A model generated the notes under the pieces. It was not told the origin of the DNA. It saw only the letters and a list, made by a program, of their open reading frames with translations, and did no database searches. Positions 54,738 to 63,903 of a DNA stretch of 64,000 nucleotides are shown piece by piece. Both the position numbers and the translations under genes were made by a program. The DNA is from JAYUJH01 sp043765375. Its GTDB lineage: Bacteria > Pseudomonadota > Alphaproteobacteria > Rickettsiales > UBA998. The stretch lies in assembly GCA_043765375.1 (NCBI GenBank), contig JAYUJH010000023.1, positions 34,763 to 98,762 on the forward strand, in the 5' to 3' direction. Each line of letters opens with the position of its first letter. Position 1 is the first letter of the stretch.

Positions 54738-55125
54738 TGAGATAAAAAACTTTTGTATCAAGTGGGGTTATTGTGAGGTGATGGCTATTTATTTTTAGCA
54801 AGCAATTCGCCAAAACAAAACTTATATATTTCTATAACATATATCTTTACATGGCAATTTCTGAAATTTTAGAAAAACATTATCATGTATGTTACTTGTT
54901 GATGATCATAACATGATTTGTGCTACATTATATGAATGATAAGATTAGTGATATTAAATGATATTAAATGATGCACGCCTTTGATTGGAATCCTTCCTGA
55001 AAGCACTTAGGGCAGGATATGTTTTAGTTTTATGGAAACTGGATAGTTTAGGTCGCATCATTCTTGATACTACTCTTTACGCTATCTCTCCACTCTATTG
55101 TAGAATCTCCAATAGAATATCTAAA
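54738..55125. other. Gene-free stretch at the left edge of the putative island
   Basis: 388 bases between valS and the aas-like gene. Apart from a recombinase remnant at 55000-55056 and a short doublet TGATATTAAA near 54950-54966, I see nothing: no tRNA and no open frame. It may mark the junction where the island at 55-62 kb joins the chromosome. Confidence 0.5.
55000..55056 (+). pseudogene. Remnant of a serine recombinase (resolvase/invertase)
   Basis: The 19 codons read KALRAGYVLVLWKLDSLGR. This closely matches the conserved segment of serine resolvases and invertases that runs LRPGDTLVVWKLDRLGR. The residues around are not open: an in-frame TGA lies six codons upstream at 54982 and downstream similarity fades. 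Only the fragment is present, so it is a relic of a mobile element. Confidence 0.7.
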
Positions 55126-58100
55126 TTACGATGATTCATTCAATAGGCTCTGATAGTCTATTTTGCCAGTGCCGAGTATGGGTATCGCATCAACATATCT
55201 AATTTGTTTAGGGATTGAAATATCAGCCAGACCTGCTGATTTGGCTTGTCCTACTAGTTGCGTTCTGTCAAGATCTCTACATTCCGTAATTACCATTAAC
55301 GCTTCACCTTTTTTGTCGTCAGGCACCGCAATAACGGCATGAAGCTTCTCTGGCCAATAGGCACTGAGGAATTGTTCAATGGCAGTGAGTGAAATCATTT
55401 CTCCACCAATTTTAGCAAAGCGTTTTGCACGTCCTCTAATCGTGATGTAGCCTTCTGTGTCAATATCAACAATATCGCCTGTATCGTAAGTGCCATTATT
55501 AGGCTCTAAGATACCAGGATTTTCAGCGAGTAAATAACCCATCATCACGTTTTTTCCTCTGACGTGCAGACGCCCACCATAGGTAATACCTTCCACATCT
55601 TCAATCATATGCTCAATACCCGGAAGCAATCGTCCCACTGTGCCAGTGCGGTTATGCATGGGGGTGTTGATGGAAAGCACTGGAGATGTTTCAGTAGCAC
55701 CATACCCCTCCAGCACTCTTATACCATAACGATCCGCATAAATGCGTCTTGTTTCTTCACGTAATTTTTCCGCTCCAGCAAAAATATAACGTACGGAATA
55801 AAAATCATAGGCGTTAGCGAATTTTGCGTATCCACTCAAGAATGTATCCGTGCCGAACATAATGGTGGCATTGGTATCATAGACTAATTCTGGCACAACA
55901 CGATAATGCAGCGGCGAGGGATAAAAAAATATTTTAATACCAGAAAGTAGTGGCAGAATAGTCGCCGCGCCTAGCCCAAAGGAATGGAAGATTGGCATGG
56001 CATTGAATACTGTGTCAACAGGCGTAAAGTCAATTCGGCTGGCAAGCTGAAAGCGATTGGCTTGCAGGTTTTGATGCGAAAGCACGACGCCTTTTGGTGT
56101 GCCTTCCGACCCTGAAGTAAATAAAATAACCGCTGGATCATGTGGTGATATGCTATGTTTGTATGGATTCGGTGCTATGATGCTGCGAAGCAAACCGTAT
56201 AATTTCTGATAAATCGTGATAATCTCTTTGATATCCTCAAGGTAATGTAACGTAACGCCATCTTCCTTTAATGCTGCTGTCAGATGGTGCAAATTGCCAC
56301 GTTCAATAAACGCTCTGGACGTGATGATGCTCTTTAGTTTGGCTGTATGACATGCGGAAATCATTGCTTTAGCTCCCACAGAATAATTCAACATCGCTGG
56401 TACACGTCCATATGCCTGCAAGCTAAGAAAGGCGGTTAAACAGGCACATGTATTCGGTAGCATTAATCCTACATATTCACCGCGCTTTGTTATATCTTCC
56501 ACATATTTGCCAAGGGTAAGACTGCGTTTTATGAGTGTGCTGTAATTAACAGGATTACGCTCAATATCTTCGGCAATAACGTGACTCCCACCGTGCAACG
56601 CTTTTGCATCACATACGGATTGCCAGAGTGTTTTGTTGCTGTCACTGGTCGTATAGATCAAATCGCTCATAATGTTATATAGTTCAAGCCCAATTGTGCG
56701 ACGGCGTTCTTTACCTTTTATTGATGCACACACATTAATATTTTGTGGTGCTTCTATGGTGATGATTACTTTTGGAAACCAGCGCAAACGGACTTTACCC
56801 CGTAATTTGGAGAAAGGCGTATATTGCATTCCATCAAGACGAATTGGTAGTAACATAGCACCTGCTTTATCTGCAATCATTCCTGGTCCTTCATATACTT
56901 TCATCAAAGTTCCTGTTTGCGTGATACGCCCTTCAGGATAAATCACTATTTTTTTATTCTTCTGCACTTCTTTTATCAATGATTTAGTTGCCATTGGATT
57001 CGTTGCATCCACCAGCATATAATCAATTAATCCAAGCACTGGTTTCATCCACCATGCGCGTGCTGTATGAGTATTAACTGCGTAAGTGATGCGTTCAGGC
57101 AAGAAAGCAGCAATAAAGAGCGGATCAATATAAGCAAGGTGATTTGCTACGATGACCACACGGTTTCCCGCCGCATAAAAATGTTCCATACCTTTCACTT
57201 CAACACGAAATAATACGCCTAATAATTTTCTAACCAATGCTTTGATAAGCGTATCTGGTAGTATTTTACAAATATAAAGTGCGATGCCTGCATTAAGTAT
57301 AGCGAGAATAAAGAAAATAGTCGGAATGGATAAACCTGCTAATAACAAGATTGCAACGGCAATAGAGGCAGCAACCATAAATAATGCGTTCACCACATTA
57401 TTGGCGGCAATCATACGCGCGCGTGCCTCAGCTAATGTGGCTGTTTGCAAAATGGCGTTGAGTGGCACAATATAAATACCGCCGCAAATGGCAATCATCA
57501 TCAGGTCAAACAAAATGCGGATATTTGTAAAGTCACTTAGAAATGTTTCTGCTGTCATCACCTGCACACGATTTAATCCATCACTTGCTGTATATAAGTC
57601 AAACATGAAAATGGTCATACCTAAAATACCAAGAGGCACATATCTGGGGGTAACCTCGCCTTTGGTGATGTGATGTGCAATCAAAGAGCCAAGTGCTATG
57701 CCGATAGAAAAAACAGTAAGCAATATCGTGATGATGGATTCATCGCCCTTAATAACATCTTTAGTGAAGGCGGGGAATTGCGAAAATAACACCGTTCCAA
57801 CTAGCCAAAACCATGAAATACCTAAAATCGCTAATGCGATGGTGCGTTTTTCAAATGCGTCCATAATCAGATATTTGGTTTCTGCAATGATATTACGGTT
57901 TATGTGGAGATTGGGGGCATGTGGACCTGCAACGGGAATGTAGTAACTGCTAATTAATCCGATAACAGAAAAAGCAATTAATGTGGCACTCACAAACAGG
58001 ATACCCCAATCACCATTCATCATAAGATTTCCTGTGATGGTGCCTGCTAAAATAGCTAAAAATGTAAAGGCTTCTAATAATGCGTTGCCGCCTAATACCT

Positions 58101-58521
58101 CATTTTCATGCAAATGCTGTGGAACTAAACTATATTTCACGGGAGAGAAAAAAGTAGATTGCGCTCCCATGCCAAATAATACCAGCATTAATAGCCAGAT
58201 ATTGTTGCTTGCAAAACCAAAGACCGCAACTATCATAAGTATGAGTTCGCACCATTTTGTGGCTCTCGCTAAGCGCGATTGCTCTATTTTGTCGGCAAGC
58301 TGACCAGCGGTTGCTGAAAATAATACATAAGGTAAAATGAACAAACCAGATGCAACTGTTACTAAAATACCGCTATTTATGCCAATCTGCATAGTCGCAC
58401 CAAACACGACCATCACAATCAATGCATTTTTCAATAGATTATCGTTGAAAGCACCAAAAAATTGCGTGACAAGTAGAGGGGCAAAATACCTTGTCTTAAA
58501 TAAATGAACCAGATTACTCAT
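55126..58521 (-). CDS. aas: Aas-type fusion: lysophospholipid transporter, acyltransferase and acyl-ACP synthetase
   Basis: This enzyme re-acylates lysophosphatidylethanolamine. The 1131-aa protein fuses three units. Residues 1-425 form a 12-helix MFS carrier like LplT, with FFGAFNDNLLKNALIV. Residues 430-630 form a PlsC acyltransferase with the catalytic NHLAYID motif (about 460-466) and YPEGRITQTG. Residues 630-1131 form an AMP-forming ligase with LFTSGSEGTPKGVVLSH, GYGATETSP and the Lys of GTGKIDYQSL. In E. coli LplT and Aas are separate proteins. Two bases separate it from the upstream HTH regulator gene, so they are one operon. Confidence 0.93.
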   Translation of the reverse strand: MSNLVHLFKTRYFAPLLVTQFFGAFNDNLLKNALIVMVVFGATMQIGINSGILVTVASGLFILPYVLFSATAGQLADKIEQSRLARATKWCELILMIVAVFGFASNNIWLLMLVLFGMGAQSTFFSPVKYSLVPQHLHENEVLGGNALLEAFTFLAILAGTITGNLMMNGDWGILFVSATLIAFSVIGLISSYYIPVAGPHAPNLHINRNIIAETKYLIMDAFEKRTIALAILGISWFWLVGTVLFSQFPAFTKDVIKGDESIITILLTVFSIGIALGSLIAHHITKGEVTPRYVPLGILGMTIFMFDLYTASDGLNRVQVMTAETFLSDFTNIRILFDLMMIAICGGIYIVPLNAILQTATLAEARARMIAANNVVNALFMVAASIAVAILLLAGLSIPTIFFILAILNAGIALYICKILPDTLIKALVRKLLGVLFRVEVKGMEHFYAAGNRVVIVANHLAYIDPLFIAAFLPERITYAVNTHTARAWWMKPVLGLIDYMLVDATNPMATKSLIKEVQKNKKIVIYPEGRITQTGTLMKVYEGPGMIADKAGAMLLPIRLDGMQYTPFSKLRGKVRLRWFPKVIITIEAPQNINVCASIKGKERRRTIGLELYNIMSDLIYTTSDSNKTLWQSVCDAKALHGGSHVIAEDIERNPVNYSTLIKRSLTLGKYVEDITKRGEYVGLMLPNTCACLTAFLSLQAYGRVPAMLNYSVGAKAMISACHTAKLKSIITSRAFIERGNLHHLTAALKEDGVTLHYLEDIKEIITIYQKLYGLLRSIIAPNPYKHSISPHDPAVILFTSGSEGTPKGVVLSHQNLQANRFQLASRIDFTPVDTVFNAMPIFHSFGLGAATILPLLSGIKIFFYPSPLHYRVVPELVYDTNATIMFGTDTFLSGYAKFANAYDFYSVRYIFAGAEKLREETRRIYADRYGIRVLEGYGATETSPVLSINTPMHNRTGTVGRLLPGIEHMIEDVEGITYGGRLHVRGKNVMMGYLLAENPGILEPNNGTYDTGDIVDIDTEGYITIRGRAKRFAKIGGEMISLTAIEQFLSAYWPEKLHAVIAVPDDKKGEALMVITECRDLDRTQLVGQAKSAGLADISIPKQIRYVDAIPILGTGKIDYQSLLNESS

Positions 58522-58523
58522 GA

Positions 58524-59279
58524 TTAACTCGCCTGACTATTGTTATTCTTTTTCATTAAATGGCTGAAAAGCCCATAATCCCAATCACGCATGGCAAGCA
58601 CCACAGTGATGCCTTCTTTCTCGCTAACTGGTTTATCGGCGTATTCACGGTTAAGCACCATGACTTCAACCATCAGTGCATCAAACTTACCCTGTAGCTG
58701 GGCGATAATATGGTGTGGCAATGTTGCATTAAATACACGCAGACAACGCTGCCCAACATGAAAAGCATCACGAAAAAACTCCTTCCCCACATGATGCCTG
58801 AAAAACTGTTCAAATGGCCCATTATCATGCCACTTAAATCGCTTATCTATCCGCAATTTAATACGATTATTTGGCATCAGATCAAGCAAGCCCATTTTTT
58901 CTAGCTTTAGCAATTTCTTTATGCACGTGGCTTCATCTAGTGCAAAATGATGCGTCATATCCTGCACACTCCAATAATTAAAAGCGCAGACCATGACCAC
59001 GATCAATGTCAAGTCATCAACAATTTCACGTTCCTGTTGCTGCGTGAGTTGCACCGTGCTGGTTTGTGATTTTTCCATGATATGCACCAAATCACTAATC
59101 TCCATTTCCATAAAATGGCATATTTTTTCTAGTCTTTCTAATGACATATGTGATTGTGAAAACATTCTTTTGACACTCGCCTCCGATATTTTAAGCCACG
59201 TTGCCACTTCAGCATATGTATGCCCCCGTGCCCGCAGCGTTTGTTTAAGAGAGGATAATAATGCCAAAATCTGTGCCAT
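58524..59279 (-). CDS. Helix-turn-helix transcriptional regulator
   Basis: The 251-aa protein has an N-terminal XRE-type helix-turn-helix (YAEVATWLKISEASVKRMF, with recognition helix ASVKRMFSQS). A larger C-terminal domain of unknown type follows, with FDALMVEVMVLNREYADK. I recognise the HTH only. It is the first gene of the operon with the aas-like gene and diverges from the PspA-like gene. It probably responds to membrane or lipid state, which is an inference from context. Confidence 0.8.
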   Translation of the reverse strand: MAQILALLSSLKQTLRARGHTYAEVATWLKISEASVKRMFSQSHMSLERLEKICHFMEMEISDLVHIMEKSQTSTVQLTQQQEREIVDDLTLIVVMVCAFNYWSVQDMTHHFALDEATCIKKLLKLEKMGLLDLMPNNRIKLRIDKRFKWHDNGPFEQFFRHHVGKEFFRDAFHVGQRCLRVFNATLPHHIIAQLQGKFDALMVEVMVLNREYADKPVSEKEGITVVLAMRDWDYGLFSHLMKKNNNSQAS

Positions 59280-59410
59280 GGATAGCTCCTACCATAAAGT
59301 ATTATTATATAATACTAACAAGGTCATAATGAGCTACAACTCCTAATTAAGTATTAATTTTCTCAATTTTCCTACATTCTCAATGAGTGAACTCAATTAA
59401 GAGGAAAAAA

Positions 59411-60103
59411 ATGAATCTATTTACACGCCTATATGCCACAATAAACAGCAAAATTGATGCTGCTGTTTCCCACATAGAAAATCATGATGCGGTGGTTGCT
59501 GTTGCTCTAAAAGATACGCAAGCTGCCATCGCCAAAGCAAAAATCCGCCATATGCAATTGCATCGTGAAAGTGATGCGCTTATGAAAAATATTGAGCAAT
59601 GTAAAGCGGAGCATAAGATGTGGGAGCAGCGAGCAAAAAAGACTGCACCCACAAATGAAGCGGACGCATTGGAATGTTTAGTGCGGCGTAACCTTTATCA
59701 GCAGCAAGCACAAGAAACTCATGCTTTGCTAACACGCAATCAGGAAGTAGAACGCCAGATTGCGGGCAATATCCGCACGATGGAATCCAAATTACAGACA
59801 TTTCAACAGCAGCATCATACCATGCGCTCTAGGCAATCAACAGCTGAAGCAATGCGTATCCTACAAGATATTTCTGAGCGCAGTCCTGAGAGTATGGAGG
59901 CTATCTTTGATAAGTGGGAAATGAAAATTACGGCTGATGAATATGCAACGGGTGGAATCACCACCCCAAATTATATAACGGGTGGAATCACCACATCACA
60001 TATGGATCATTTTGAAAACGCATTCATACGAAAAGAAGAAAAAGCAGAATTGCAGGCAGAACTTGCTACATTGCTTAATTCTTCTAACAAAAAACAAGCA
60101 TAG
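59411..60103 (+). CDS. PspA/IM30 family coiled-coil protein
   Basis: PspA/IM30 proteins bind stressed inner membranes and help maintain the ion barrier. This 230-aa protein begins NLFTRLYATINSKIDAAVSHIENHDA, the typical PspA opening. A long predicted coiled coil follows with HRESDALMKNIEQCKAEHKMWEQRA and the EADALECLVRR motif. The C-terminal tail carries two copies of a YxTGGITT motif. I start it at ATG 59411 because AAGAGG at 59399-59404 precedes it; an upstream GTG at 59387 is also open. It is followed after 9 bp by a polytopic membrane protein. Confidence 0.8.
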   Translation: MNLFTRLYATINSKIDAAVSHIENHDAVVAVALKDTQAAIAKAKIRHMQLHRESDALMKNIEQCKAEHKMWEQRAKKTAPTNEADALECLVRRNLYQQQAQETHALLTRNQEVERQIAGNIRTMESKLQTFQQQHHTMRSRQSTAEAMRILQDISERSPESMEAIFDKWEMKITADEYATGGITTPNYITGGITTSHMDHFENAFIRKEEKAELQAELATLLNSSNKKQA

Positions 60104-60112
60104 GAGCGCGCT

Positions 60113-61453
60113 ATGAATATATCTACACAACCACTAAACGCTGATTATACAGATATGATACATAATTCTGAACAACCTGACCTATCCTCCATGCAGAGCA
60201 TTATGCAGACAATACAACGCTTTGCAAATATGGCAAGTATGATGCGCTTATGCGGACTCGGACTAATGCTGCTTGCCATGGTAATGTTTCTCTCAAATCA
60301 ATGGGCGAACAGTGCTGATATTAGCCGCTTTTATATATTGCTCACTCAGACGGTATTAGTCGCTGCGGGTGGCTTTATGCTCAGCTACATTGTGAAAGAA
60401 AATAAAGGTGCGAGGCTGCTATTTGGGATCAGCCTTGTATCAGTAATTGCAAATATCACCACGCTTGCGGCACTGATCTATTCCATCACTTATGCAAGTT
60501 TGAAAACCACTGACTACCCCAGAGTTGCCCTATGGACAGCAAATATAGTAGATGTGACCTATGCGGCAATTATAGCCGCCTGCATAGTCATTCCCGTGGT
60601 GATATTTGCGTTTCGGCTGTTAACACGCAGCTCTTCCACCTCATTTGCTCTTACCTTTTTCTTATGTAACATGTTGCTATTGATGCCTGTGCGGGAAGGA
60701 TTGCTCATGGTGGGAATAGTGATTGCTACACTTGTTATTCCAGCCTATATCTTAGCAAAAGAGATAAAGCATAATATGCGCTTGAGAACAACGGAAGGCA
60801 ATGCAGCAATAGCAATATTGTTCATACCAGCAGCGATCATCACAGTGCGTAGTATTTGGTTATATAATATTAGCAGTGTGATGTTATTGATAATGACACT
60901 AGCAGCATTCTCTGCATTGCGTTATATTGTGCGTGACATGGATCGCACTTCTTGGATTGCGATGAGTATAGATAGTATATCCACCCTGCTTGCATATATT
61001 ATTGGCTTAAGTTGCATGGATATGTTGCACCCATTCGTTGAACAGAGTATCACCCAAAGCCTTGGCTGGTTTCTCATAGCAGGTTTAACAATATTTGTTG
61101 CGCGCACAAGCCATATCGGGAAATCACTCACTGCCATCACTATATTTATGTTATGTTCTATCCATATCACTAATGCTATAATCACCTATGGAGAGTATAG
61201 CGGTTTTTTGGCGGTATTGGCTGGCATCTTCACCATAGCATACGCAGCACACCCAAAAAGCAAAGTGCAACGTAGATATGGATTGCTCACCATCATCATT
61301 GGTTTGCTGGTTGCTTGTGGTGATCTTGCTGCCATCATTGATATGAATAACTGGATAACCTTCTCTGTGCTTGGAGCGGGTGTTATTATCAGTGCTTCAT
61401 TAATTGAACGCCATGGCACCGTGATACATCAACGACTCAAGAAATGGATATAA
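60113..61453 (+). CDS. Polytopic membrane protein of unknown function
   Basis: The 446-aa protein starts with about 40 polar residues and then has about twelve hydrophobic helices with short loops. One of the first helices is the LCGLGLMLLAMVMFLSNQW stretch. It resembles DUF2157/DUF4401-type membrane proteins by eye, but I am not sure. A TAGGAGC Shine-Dalgarno and a spacing of 9 bp after the PspA-like gene indicate an operon. A role as membrane partner or anchor for that protein is inferred. Confidence 0.75.
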   Translation: MNISTQPLNADYTDMIHNSEQPDLSSMQSIMQTIQRFANMASMMRLCGLGLMLLAMVMFLSNQWANSADISRFYILLTQTVLVAAGGFMLSYIVKENKGARLLFGISLVSVIANITTLAALIYSITYASLKTTDYPRVALWTANIVDVTYAAIIAACIVIPVVIFAFRLLTRSSSTSFALTFFLCNMLLLMPVREGLLMVGIVIATLVIPAYILAKEIKHNMRLRTTEGNAAIAILFIPAAIITVRSIWLYNISSVMLLIMTLAAFSALRYIVRDMDRTSWIAMSIDSISTLLAYIIGLSCMDMLHPFVEQSITQSLGWFLIAGLTIFVARTSHIGKSLTAITIFMLCSIHITNAIITYGEYSGFLAVLAGIFTIAYAAHPKSKVQRRYGLLTIIIGLLVACGDLAAIIDMNNWITFSVLGAGVIISASLIERHGTVIHQRLKKWI

Positions 61454-61470
61454 TACACTGATATTATATA

Positions 61471-61500
61471 AAGAAGGGAGATCATGCGCTTCCCTTTTTC
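61471..61500. terminator. Candidate terminator between convergent genes
   Basis: AAGGGA at 61474-61479 pairs with TCCCTT at 61491-61496, around a nine-base loop with a G-U extension, and TTT follows on the plus strand. It lies 18 bp after the membrane-protein stop and just beyond the end of the convergent hydrolase gene, so it could serve either or both. The stem is short. Confidence 0.45.
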
Positions 61501-62176
61501 ATCTTTTGAATGCACCCTCACGAATAAATTGTAATGTTTGCTCTTGCACCTGTTTATTATATGGAAACCATGTATGGGTAGAGTGGATAATGATATGATC
61601 TTGCATACCATTCAGCTTGGTATGCTCAATAGAAACTTTGCCATCATTCTTGCCGTTAATGAAATGCGAACAAAAAGGATCAAGTGACATACTGCCAGCA
61701 ATCACACCGCATTCATAGTCAATATCATTGAATAAATGCGCAACTGATGATTGATCGGTGATTAATTGTTGCCCTGCTGGACCGTATAATTTTTGGTATA
61801 GCCAATTATTTTTTAGAAAGTCCGCCACTTCACTCCCGCCATTGGGAGCAGCTAGATGTATCACGCGCCCCATGTAATTTGGACGGTATTTGCCAAGCAT
61901 AATCCGCAACAATAGCCCTCCCATAGAATATCCGACGAAATGTACAGGCTTATTAGTTTTTAATGTAGCAGAAATATTATGCCATGTTATTTCTGCCAGC
62001 ATTTCCAACGGATATTTTGTGGAGGGATAATTCAGATTCACTACATCATATCCTTGTGATGCAAGATATGCCGCAAGTTTACGCATATGCCATTTGGTAC
62101 GGAATATGCCATGCAATATAACCACATAATCGTTATCTTTATTCATAACTCCATCATAACCGATTTTATCACTCAT
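61499..62176 (-). CDS. Alpha/beta hydrolase (triacylglycerol lipase/esterase-like)
   Basis: The 225-aa protein has the oxyanion motif ILHGIFR, the nucleophile elbow GYSMGGLLLR (Ser84), an NGKNDGKVSIEH stretch that may hold the acid residue, and a terminal His in HSTHTWF. Substrates are unknown; its neighbours suggest lipids. Starts ATG at 62176 or at 62146 (residue 11), both with weak Shine-Dalgarno signals. The protein has no signal peptide. Confidence 0.85.
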   Translation of the reverse strand: MSDKIGYDGVMNKDNDYVVILHGIFRTKWHMRKLAAYLASQGYDVVNLNYPSTKYPLEMLAEITWHNISATLKTNKPVHFVGYSMGGLLLRIMLGKYRPNYMGRVIHLAAPNGGSEVADFLKNNWLYQKLYGPAGQQLITDQSSVAHLFNDIDYECGVIAGSMSLDPFCSHFINGKNDGKVSIEHTKLNGMQDHIIIHSTHTWFPYNKQVQEQTLQFIREGAFKR

Positions 62177-62536
62177 TCCTTAAATTATTATGTTTCATGA
62201 ATGCTGGAGAGAGCGATTTTTGTAGCATTGTTGCATAAATCATTTTTAGTTTAATTTTCACCTTTTCCTTAGATGTTAGGATATGATTTTTTGAAATATT
62301 GTTCTTTCTATGTGAAGAAATTGCTTCAGGATATAGCATTTAAGGGGGTAGCTTGATACTGTTTTATAAATAAATAGTTGTATAAAATTTTAATCATATC
62401 CTACAGTCAGTCAAGCTAATTTGTAGAAATAATTTTGACCTATGCCCGTAACCGATCTTTTTCGGGTAACAAAATAAAAGATTTTTTTTGGAATTACTTC
62501 CACATATAGTATTTACGGATAACACATGTTTTCCAA
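62177..62536. other. Gene-free stretch between the hydrolase gene and IS1 elements
   Basis: I see no credible gene, RNA or terminator in these 360 bases. The AGCATTGTTGCATAAATC text near 62223 recalls the ends of some insertion sequences but I could not identify an element. Confidence 0.5.
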
Positions 62537-62706
62537 GGCATTGATATATAAATACTATATTATGAAAAGCTGTAAGTTTTGTTTTGGTGAAATGCTTGTT
62601 AGGAGCGGTTTTGTTGTGGGGAATCAGCGATATACCCAAAGTGCGACGTAGTTAAATGCAAAGATTGTGGTATTGTCAATAATATATATCTCTAATTGTC
62701 AATGCC
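62537..62706. repeat. IS1 deletion derivative (MITE-like), 170 bp
   Basis: The segment has IS1-type ends: GGCATTGA at 62537 and TCAATGCC at 62699-62706. Its left part encodes a start of the transposase (MKSCKFCFGEMLVRSGF) that differs from the intact copy at several positions and soon meets a stop. It then jumps to the last bases of IS1. About 600 bp of the middle are missing. It is older than the neighbouring full copy. Confidence 0.8.
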
Positions 62707-62728
62707 GGATTTATCGCTGCTTATTTAT

Positions 62729-63502
62729 GGCATTGACAATTAAAGATATATCTCATATGTTATATGACATAATATATGGATTATTTTATGGAAAGTTGTA
62801 AGTTTTGTTTTGGTGAAGTGCTTGTTAGGAGTGGTTTTGTTAGGGGGAAGCAGCGATATAAATGCAAAGATTGCGGTAAGAACCAAGTTTTAGGCGACGC
62901 CAGAGAGAAATATACTAATGCAGTTCGCAGGCAAGCAATTGCGATGTATTTGAACTCTATGGGATTGCGAGCAATCGGTAGGGTGCTTGGTATTCCCTAC
63001 CAGCTGGTAGCGAGGTGGGTTGAACATGCGGGCGAAATTGTGGAGCAAGAAATCCTTAAATTGCAGGCAGAACCTCGTAATATTGCCATTCTTGAGATGG
63101 ACGAGCTTTATACATACATCAAAAAAAACAGCAGCAAATACGAGTATGGTTGGCTGTTGATCGGAACCGAGGCGAGGTTATTGCGGCTCACATCGGAGGC
63201 GGAACGGCTAGCGATGCAAGGCAATTTTACTGGTTAGTTCATCGCCATAGAATTGGCATAATTGCCACAGATGGCAATTATGCTTACGATAAAATGTTCC
63301 CAATCTATCAAAAACATATTGTCAGCAAATCAGAAACTTGCCTAGTGGAAGCCAAAAACTCATCAATGAGGGATATGTTAGCAAGGCTAAACAGAAGAAC
63401 CAAAAGATACTCCAAATCTATCAAAATGCTCAGGCTTTCCGTATATCTATGGATAAAAAAAGACTTCGCCATAAATAATATATATCTTTAATTGTCAATG
63501 CC
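62729..63502 (+). mobile_element. IS1-family insertion sequence, complete copy
   Basis: The element is 774 bp, near the 768 bp of IS1. The ends are inverted repeats of about 23 bp beginning GGCATTGACAATTAAAGATATAT. It codes for one InsA-InsB transposase (62788-63491). The flanks (TTATTTAT at left, CAATAATCA at right) show no direct repeat, so the usual 8-9 bp target duplication is absent. The element lies 22 bp after the IS1 derivative. Confidence 0.93.
62788..63491 (+). CDS. insAB: IS1 transposase InsAB', made by -1 frameshifting
   Basis: InsA (frame 1) starts at ATG 62788 with a zinc finger (CKFC...CKDCG) and a helix-turn-helix (GLRAIGRVLGIPYQLVARW). It reads to 63237 if unshifted. InsB (frame 3) carries WLAVDRNRGEV, the ATDGNYAYD motif and the RLNRRTKRYSKS helix of the IS1 family. 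The two frames overlap. A run of eight A residues and a C at 63121-63129 (encoding KKN) is a slippery site. A -1 shift there gives the fused transposase of about 234 aa, as in IS1. DDE-type catalytic residues include the Asp of MDELY and the Asp of ATDG. The fused product is inferred. Confidence 0.85.
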
Positions 63503-63586
63503 CAATAATCACAAAACCGTAATCACGTTGTAATGTTTTTATTCTATAGTAATATTTGTTAAAGTTATTATAGGGTGAGTTGAATT

Positions 63587-63903
63587 ATGAATTATGCAGA
63601 AAAAATGGCTGCCTCCCAAAGAGGAAAGCACGACCACTTAGACCCACAAGACAAATTAGATGCTGCTCGGCAAGAGTTAAAGGACGTAAGAAACCCATCT
63701 AAGTTTGATTTGCAAGATGGATTGTCAACTGCGGGACATGCAGGCGTGGTCGGCTTAGGTATGAATACGCTTTTGAATAAAACTGGTTTTGGGGCTACAA
63801 TGACTGGGGGACAAAGAGCTGCGCTCGGTATAGGTGCAACCTGTATTGCAGCTATTGGTGGTTATACGAAAAGTCAAGCAGCAAAACGAGAGGCTTCTGA
63901 GGC
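63587..63903 (+). pseudogene. Small hypothetical gene interrupted by an IS1 copy
   Basis: An open frame starts at ATG 63587 and reads MNYAEKMAASQRGKHDHL onward for 105 residues. It has a Gly/Ala-rich hydrophobic middle part (GHAGVVGLGMNTLLNKTGF and ALGIGATCIAAIGGY) and no recognised domain. At 63904 the IS1 end begins, and the frame then runs into IS sequence. The remainder of the original gene is outside the window, so its full length is unknown. A GGGTGAG precedes the start. Confidence 0.7.

Noticed and set aside
62223..62400. Possible end of an IS4/IS5-like element (GCATTGTTGCATAAATC)
   Set aside because: No inverted partner or transposase fragment could be found, so the resemblance is not enough.
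62394..62639. Minus-strand open frame of 81 codons
   Set aside because: It runs through the IS1 deletion derivative, antisense to its transposase remnant, and has no recognised feature.
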